From: Sipunculus nudus
Lineage: Eukaryota > Annelida > Sipuncula > Golfingiida > Sipunculidae
Assembly (NCBI GenBank): GCA_026874595.1
Contig: CM049306.1
Location: 58,720,019-58,784,018 of the forward strand
Direction of reading: 5' to 3'
DNA length: 64,000 nucleotides
In this document: positions 37,401 through 46,400 of the stretch, one piece after another
Layout: each line of letters begins with the position of its first letter
Position numbering within the stretch: the stretch's first letter is position 1
Program-made: the position numbers and the translations under genes
Notes under the pieces: model-generated
Told to the model about the DNA's origin: nothing
Database searches by the model: none
What the model saw: only the letters and a program-made list of their open reading frames with translations

Positions 37401-40400
37401 AAAAGTTTCATGCTAATATGTCCAGCCTTGTCTTTTTGTATGCAGTCAGCTGAGCAAAAATGACCATGCACAAGTTTGAAGGACATCCCTGGAAGTCAAA
37501 ACAGAAGATTCTTTGTCCAGCAGTAAAGTTTGGTGTTTAAAATGTTTTTGGCCAGTAATATAGGTTACCTTGACCTAATTTCAGTTTTCCATGGAGATTG
37601 CCCAAGATGTTTTGACCAGTAGCACACAAAATATAGGTCACCATGGACTGATTTATGGTTTCCATGCAGATTTACCCAGGACCTGCCTGAATGTCACCTT
37701 AGAAGACTATAGGCCTAGCAGATAAAAATGTGTGCCCTGTCTGACTGACTTGATGCTCAAAATCATGTTTTCAGCCTGTAGTTCACAAAATAAAGGTCAC
37801 CATGGCCTTAATTAAGGTTTCCAAGGAGATTTGTAAGGGACATCTTTGGATGTACAGTGAGAAGTTTCTAGTTCTAAGGGTTAGGATTTGTGCCTAGTTA
37901 ATGGAGGGACTGCATTATCTGAAGGTCTCAAAACAGAGAAAAACCAGATATTTCCGCAGGTGCATAGTGTCCCCAGACAATTAATCCCTAAACCCTTTAA
38001 GAATAGGCCCCCCCATCTTAAGCAGCATATGCTGACACTTGGCAAGTGACTATGGTTTCTTCCATCTATCAACTTGAGAAACAATATTTTTTCACCATAT
38101 ATGGGGGCCAATGTGTGAATCTCTCTTGAGAAAAGAGCATTAATTTAATTTTATCGAAAAGGGAAGGTAGGTGGCACCACCTGTCTGGTGTACAAGAAAA
38201 TTTTCCAAGATGGATAGACATGCCAAATTTAAGACCAATACCTTGAAGCACTCAAGAGACATGAGCAATTTTAACCCGAAGCACATGTACAGACAGACAT
38301 CATGGCAAAACTACTGCAGATGGGCCCACCAGTCTCGAGTACAAGATGGAGGAGTCCAAGATCTATAGATATGCACAATTTCAGGCCAATAAGGCAAATC
38401 AATCATCAGAAAAAGGGCGTTAATTTATTCGACAGTAATGGGAAGGAATGTGGCACCACCTGTCTGGTTTATAAGAAAACTTTCCAAGATGGACAGACAT
38501 ACCAAATTTCTGACCAATACTTTGAACTACTCCGGAGATATTAGCAATTTCCACCGATAGCAAACATACAAATGGACTCCACAAAATTACGATAGCAGAT
38601 AGCGCCACCAGTCTTTAATACAAGATGGAGGTATCCAAGATCATGCAAAATTTCAGCCAATATGTCTATTAGTTTTTAGACTTACAATGCTCTTAGTACT
38701 GTCAAATGGCAATGATGGGTAATTAAAAGGCCCAAAAACAAGAAAAGGACAGAAGGTGGCGTCACCTGTCTTCCGCAGAAGACAAAGCTATACAGGATCT
38801 TCAGACAATTTGACTTTTGGACCAATCCATGCATCCCTTATTGAGATATTTATGGATTTAGTATGATTTTCACCATATATGGCAATATTCAAGGTCAAGG
38901 CCACTCTCATAGGAAAGGTCATGACCCCAATTTTAATATACATCACCCCTAAACCCATGTCTATGTATATGCATAATATGAATGAAATCTGTCCATTAGT
39001 TTTTTACTTATAATGCTCACAGTACTGTTAAGTGGCATTGATGGGGGTGTTACCTTAGTCATTATAATTTCAGCAAAATGGACGTTTTGGACCTGAAAGT
39101 TTCAGACTAGGACATTTTAAAACTAGAATACGAGTAGTCGACAAGCGACTACGTGTATCCGCAAAAATCAAGAGTGGGACAGGTGAAGTGAGGCATGGAT
39201 TAAGTGGCAAGGGGAATAGAGTGAGGTGTATAGCATATTAGCATGAATGTCTGCAGTATAAACGTGAATGTAGGTGGCTCCAACTGTCATAAAATCAATA
39301 AAGCTGTCCAGGATGTAAAAACCTGCAAAATTTTAGGTTGATAAGTCAAACCACTGCTGAGATATGAGTGATTTTATCCAAAGGCAGATGAACAGATGGA
39401 CGCTGTGCATAAATGGTTGCAGGTGGTGCCACCAGTTTTGCCTATGATGAAGAGTTATGTGAGATCTATTAACATGCAAATTTTGGCCCAATCAGTCAAA
39501 CTGTTCCTGAGATATGAGCTTGGATGTCTGCAGAGTGAACGTGAATGTAGATGGCGCCATCTGTCATAAAATTGAGAAAGCTGTCTAGGATGTATAAACC
39601 TACAAAATTTCAGGTTGATAAGTCAAACCACTGCTGAGATATGAGTGATTTTATCCCAAGGAAGATGAATAGATGAAAAGATGGTTGCTGTGCATAAGTG
39701 GTTGCAGGTGGCGCCACCAGTTTTGCCTATGATGAAAAGCTATGTAAGAACTATACACATGCAAAATTTTGGCCCAATCGGTCAATTGTTCCCGAGATAT
39801 GGGCTTGGATGTCTGCAGAGTAAATGAGAATGTAGGTGGGGCCACCTGTCATAAAATCGAGAAAACTGTCCAGGATGTATTAACCTGCAAAATTTCAGAT
39901 GGATACGTCAAACCACTGCTGAGATATGAGTGATTTTATCCCAAGGCAGTTGAACAGATGGACACTATGCAAAAATGGTTGTGGTTGGCGCCACCATTTT
40001 TAGTGTATGTTATAAAGCTATCAAAGGGCTATATTTGTGCAAAATTTTAGCCTGATCGGTCAAACAGTTCCCGAGGTATGTGGGTTTATGTGTGGAAACA
40101 GACGTACAAATGGACGCTAGGCAGCGAGGAAAGGTCAGAGGTCAACCAAAAATGAGGGTGCAACAGTTCACATGTGACCTGATGATAAACCCAATTTGCT
40201 TAAAAATGCAAACCAAGTTTTTTTAAACAGTTGAAAGATATAGTTCCAATAATATGGGAATTCTGCATCCAGACATTGTGCCGAGACGTCTAGACACTGT
40301 GTCTAGACATCTAGACACATTGTCTAGACACCACACAGAGCCAAGTCAGTTGCCATGGTGATGTCTGGACCCCACCTGGTTGTACTGAGTGACTTCTTGA

Positions 40401-43400
40401 CTTGGCTGCTGAAACTCAGCATGTTGTAAAATCTGTTTTCAAACACAGAAAGCCTTTATCAATTGGCTACACTGCTTTTTAGCTCAGCTGACTGTAAGTC
40501 ATCTGAGCTATAGCGATCACTCTTTGTCCGTTGTACGTCCGGCCATCCGGCCGTTAACAGGGCACAAATCTTAACCGCTGGACCTGGAATCTTCTTACTT
40601 TACATCCAAAGAGGTCCATGAAAAATCTCCTTGGAAACCTGGAATTAGGTCTCTGTTACTCTGTTACCCATATCCTTCAAGCTATGGGGCCAAAAAGTAC
40701 CCCCCCCCCAGAATAGTAAAAAATTTCATACAAAAACTTCAGTATCTCATTAACTACATCACTGATGGTCATGATTTTTGGCATACATATTGATCATGAG
40801 ATGTTTCATCAGTTTTTTTTAGACTGGTGGTGCCACCTGTATTTTTCGATTTTTTACGAAATTTTTTTCTCTATTTTTGAGACCTTTAAAATGTGGACAT
40901 CTGTTAACAGGGCACAAATCATAAAGACTGGACCTAGAATCCTCATTCTTGACATTCTGAGAGACCTATGAAAAGTCTCTATGGAAACCAGAAATTAGGT
41001 CTCTATTACCCATATCCTTTGAGCTATGGGGCCCCTAAGTACCCCCCCAGAATAGTGAAAAATTTCATACAAAAACTTCAATATCTCATTAACTACATCA
41101 CTGATGGTCATGATTTTTGGCATACATATTAATCATGAGATGTTTCATCAGTTTCTGCAGACTGGTGGCGCCACCTATATTTTTCGATTTTTTACGAATT
41201 TTTTTCTCTATTTTTGAGACCTTTAAAATTGTGGACATCTGTTACCAGGGCACAAATGGTAAAGACTGGACCTAGAATCTTCATTCTTGATATTCTGAGA
41301 GACCTATGAAAAGTGTCCATGGAAACCAAAAATTAGGTCTCTGTTACCCATATCCTTCAAGCTATGGGGCCCAAAAGTACCCCCCCCCCCAGAATAGTAA
41401 AAAATTTCATACAAAAACTTCAATATCTCATTAACTACATCACTGATGGTCATGATTTTTGGTATACATATTAATCATGAGATGTTTCATCAGTTTTTTC
41501 AGACTGGTGGCACCACCTGTATTTTTTTTATTTTTTACAATTTTTTTTTCTCTATTTTTGGACCTTAAAAGATGCAGTCATCTGTTAACAGGGCACAAAT
41601 CGTAAAAACTGGACCTAGAATCTTCTATCTTGACATGCGGGGAGGCCCATGAAAAGTCTCCTTGGAAACCTGGAATTAGGTCTCTGTTACCCAGATTCTT
41701 CAAGCTATGGGGCTCTGAAGTGCAAACAAATCATGAATTTTGTGAAAAGTCCTTAGAAATGGGTTTCAGTGGGCTTTTGGACAGATGACAACTTCATTTG
41801 AAGGTCTCATAAATAGAAAAAAAATGCGTAAAAATTTGAAAAAAATACAGGGAGTGCCACCAGTCTGCAGGAACTGATGAAACACTCCATGATCAATATA
41901 CGAGTCATTTTGCTCATTGTTCAACATTCCTTGAATTCAGCTAAGCGTCATGGCCCATGGGCCACTTGTTCAGTGAAATTTCAATGATAAAAAAATAAAT
42001 CATATTATTCATTACTAATCATTAGGGATCATATGAAGGAAATTAATGATAGACAAAGATGCAGTTGATAATATTAATCTAGATTCCTACTGTGTAGAAT
42101 GATGTGAAAGTAGTCCAAAGTGAATATATTACATTTATTTTTTTTAATATAAATAAAAGCCATAAAACCAGGTACTTATGATCATTATTTAAATTTGTGA
42201 ATTTTGTATATTCTGGATTCTCAACATCATTGTTTGGCTAAAACTGAATAAATACTAGACATGGTGCGAATGCTTTGCAAATGTATTTGAATACAAATAT
42301 GAATATGTACTGCCTTAAAAAATTTTATTGCATAAGAATGGGAACTCAGGTAAAAATGAAAGTATTTGAATACCAGTGCAGATACTTTCAAAATGTATTC
42401 ATGAATGCATTCATGAATATATTCTATAATATTATTTCAATAATCATTTCAGTTCTATTTTATTTTAAACTAGATGTGTCGGAACGACACGAATGCCCCC
42501 GCCTTGGGCAAATTAGAAACATTTGGAAAATTTGGAAAATTTTTTAAGTTCAGGAGGTGTCATATGGTCAAAAGTAGGTCAACAAGGTCAAAATGCACAC
42601 TTGATCTGTAACGGGTCATTATCAAGCAACACACCAAAAATCATGCCAGTATATGCAGGCATTGTGAAGAAAAAGTCCATACATGTGCATTTTCCATAAA
42701 AATTTCTGTCTTTCATGAAATTTTCTATGTTTAGGATCCGTAAAACAATCAAAAGTAGGTCAACCAGGATGAAACGCAAACTCAATCTGTAACTGTCATT
42801 ATCTGCCCACACAAAAAAAATCAGGGTTGTATCTGCAGGCATTGAGGAAAAAAAGTCAGGACATATGCATTTGTTATGAAAATTTATATTTTTCATGAAA
42901 CTTTCTATGTTCAGGAGCAGTCAAATGGTCAAAAGTAGGTCAACTGAGACAAAACAGGAACTCGATCTGTAACTGGTCATTATCTGCCTACACACCAAAA
43001 ATCAGGCCCATATATGCAGGCACTGCGAAAAAAAGTCCATACATGTGCACTTTTTTATGAAATTTTCTATGTGAGAGCACCGCAAAACGGTCAAAAATAG
43101 GTCAACTGGGGCAAAACACGAACTCCATCTGTAACTGGTCATTATCTGCCAACACACCAAAAATCAGGCCAATATCTGCAGGCACTGAGAAAAAAAACCG
43201 TACATGTGTATTTGTCATGAAATTTCATATTTTTCATGAAATTTTCTATGTTCAGGAGCCGTAAAACGGTCAAAAGTAGGTCAACAAGGACGAAATGCGA
43301 ACTCGATCTGTAACTGGTCCAAATCTGCTCACACACCAAAAATCAGGCCAATATCTGCAGGCATTGCGAAAAAAAGTCGGTACATGTGTATCTGTCATGA

Positions 43401-46400
43401 ATATTTCTATTTTTCATGAAATTTTCTAAGTTTAGGAGCCGTAAAACGGTTAAAAGTAGGTCAACCAGGACGAAATGCGAACTCAACTGTAACTGGTCTA
43501 TATCTGCTCACACACCAAAAATCAGGCCAATATCTGCAGGCATTGCGAAAAAAAGTCCGTACATGTGTATCTGTCATGAATATTTCTATTTTTCATGAAA
43601 TTTTCTAAGTTTAGGAGCCGTAAAACGGTCAAAAGTAGGTCAACCAGGACAAAACGCGAACTCGATCTGTAACTGGTCTATATCTGCTTACACACCAAAA
43701 ATCAGGCCAATATCTGCAGGCATTGCGAAAAAAAGTCCGTACATGTGTATCTGTCATGAATATTTCTATTTTTCATGAAATTTTCTAAGTTTAGGAGCCG
43801 TAAAATGGTCAAAAGTAGGTCAACCGGGACGAAACGCGAACTCGATCTGTAACTGGTCTATATCTGCTCACACACCAAAAATCAGGCCAATATCTGCAGG
43901 CATTGCGAAAAAAAGTCCGTACAACTGTTTCATTTCGGAATGACGGAATGACGGACATGGGTAAAACTATATGCCCCGGCCACTTTGTGGCGGGGGCATA
44001 AAAATCATATGATTTTCTGATTATTTTATTATAATAAAAATTATATTGGCACAATATTTGTTATTAAATTTTAATAAATAGTTAAACTCTTTTATTATAT
44101 GTGCTGCTTATAAGTTATATGACCAAGTCAAAATCTGTGTGACAATAGCACTCCATTTGTTAATAAAATAAATAATATCAATCCTCTTCCCTGTCTCCAA
44201 TGATACTATCAAAATCATACATAAGCTAAACACCAACAACTCATTTATATTTATTACCACACAAAACAAGCATGTGCCTCTTTCCCAAATCATATTTTTT
44301 ATCATATATAACAGCTGAGCGCCGTGACCCATGGGTCCCTTGTTTAAAGCTGCATTTACCCAATCTATTCTTATAAAACTGACAGAACCCTACCATATAT
44401 TAATTCTTGTAAAGTTTAAATCAATCAGCTTAACAGTTTCATCATAAAACAGTGTATAAGCTAGAAGCATCTAAAATTACATTTTTGCTTGTAAAAAAAA
44501 GAGATCAATGTAGGTGGCGCCACCAATACCTCAATTTCAGATATGACATGTGACAAACATTAGTATAAAATTTGGTGATGATAGCTCTGTTTCTGAGATT
44601 TTAATCTTAGAGTGCTTTTTTGGACAGATGACTTAGTTCAACCTCCTGTAACTCGGCCGAAATCTCCAAACTGGAACCATTTGAACAAACTTGAGAAAGA
44701 TTGTTCCAGAGATCATTACTGTGAAATATTGGACAATTTGGCTGGACAGTTTTGGAGAAGAAGATTTTTAAAGCTTTTTTTAACTTTTTCCCTATAAAAA
44801 ATCAGAAAATGCAGTTAGAAAAAAAATAAACAAAATCCGATTGAGTTTTTCAGAAGACTGTTTATTTGCAAAAAATTTGGTGATGCTAGCTCCTGCCATT
44901 TTTGAGATAGCTATGGTTAATGTACAGATGACACACACCGCATGTAGCTGCACCATAGCATAAGCTCACAGGTTCGCTAAAAAACCTCCACAGGTGTTAA
45001 ATTAGAAGATTCAAGGCCTAGTTGATACAATTTGTGTCCCTTCTGACTGACTGGGTGCTCAAAATCCTGTTTTAAGCCTGTAGTTTGCAAAATGTAGGTC
45101 TCTGTTAAAGAGGCCCAATCACCTATAAAGCATGTTGAATAAACACTAAAAATAGACCCTTCCCTTTAAAATAAATTGGTACCTGCCAAACTATTGCTCT
45201 GAAACCGTTTGCTTAGTCTGGTAAATGAGTATTAAAAACAGTGGACCCGGCGCGATCACAGGTGTAAACATAAACACACTGCATGCATCGCCGGGCTACA
45301 ACATGTGTCGATCTGGAGATCCCCAGACTGACTAGGCCCAAACATGAAATAAATATTCCTGCTGGCTGAAATATCACAAACACAGGTGAACAAACACAGG
45401 TGGACTGTGTACCTATACGCAGAGCCATAACAAGGTGCTGAACCGCCGTATGCAAAGTACTGAGCCTGTGTGATGGGATGTTTTTGCTGGTAAACTTTTG
45501 TATAAAACAAATCTGAACTGTTAGAGTGGAAGAGTAGGCATAATATAGCTCCTTATTATGTCCTTTTAATTAGTTTTTCCAGTCTCTTTTGAAAAAGGAT
45601 ACACTTGTTCTGCTAGTACATAGACTGGTTGCATATTCTTGCTGAGCTCTTCACACTTGGCCATCAGGGCATACATGGACTGAAATGATGCCAGAAAAAA
45701 AAAATCATTTATTATTAATACCTGTAAGTAAGAACTTCATCAGATCAATCACTGGTAGATTATGTTGAGACACACCTAACACAGTTTTTTTCTTAAATTA
45801 AAAAAAAAAAGCTGAAAATACATCCCTGAAAAATGACAAATGAATCATGAAACTTACCTTAAAATGCGTAGTAAAGTATAAATAATTTGTAACAGTTATT
45901 TATTTGTAGTATTTTTTGTATGTAGTATTCTAAAACAACAAACAAGTTATCCATGGGCAAAACATGCTCTTTAAACATTTACATTTTGCTTAGTGATACA
46001 TTTCATGTTAAAATTTTAAAATGACTTTAAGAAAATTAAATGTGAGAATAAACACCATTTACTTTTTCATACTTTTATATTGTATGTCTCATGTCAACCT
46101 TTAAACAAAATATTTTGTGATAAAAGAATATAATTTCTAACTATTCCTAACATATGGATACAAATGAATTGTGTCCTTTTTTTAAATATACATTACCTTC
46201 CCCTGTTTAAACAATTGAAACCATGGGTCATGACTCTCAGCTGACTTTAACCCTTTAGTAAATGACTACAATCTGTTCTCCTCTCACCTTGATACTGGCA
46301 TCCACTGAATCACAGGTGTGATCTACTCCTTCTCTGTAAATGTCTAAGCACTGGCTGGTTACCCTTGACATCTACAATATAATCAAACCGAACTTAGGTT

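Noticed and set aside
42588-43339. Reverse frames with repeated peptide motifs
   Set aside because: Period of about 180 bp from the HLN2 tandem core; no stable frame across units.
42540-43920. CRISPR-like array
   Set aside because: Units are contiguous and about 180 bp with no unique spacers; eukaryotic satellite-like repeat.
45566-45679. BORCS6 ending at the TAA at 45566
   Set aside because: This would replace the conserved C-terminal helix with YPFSKETGKTN; the exon at 25465-25522 restores the family ending in correct phase.
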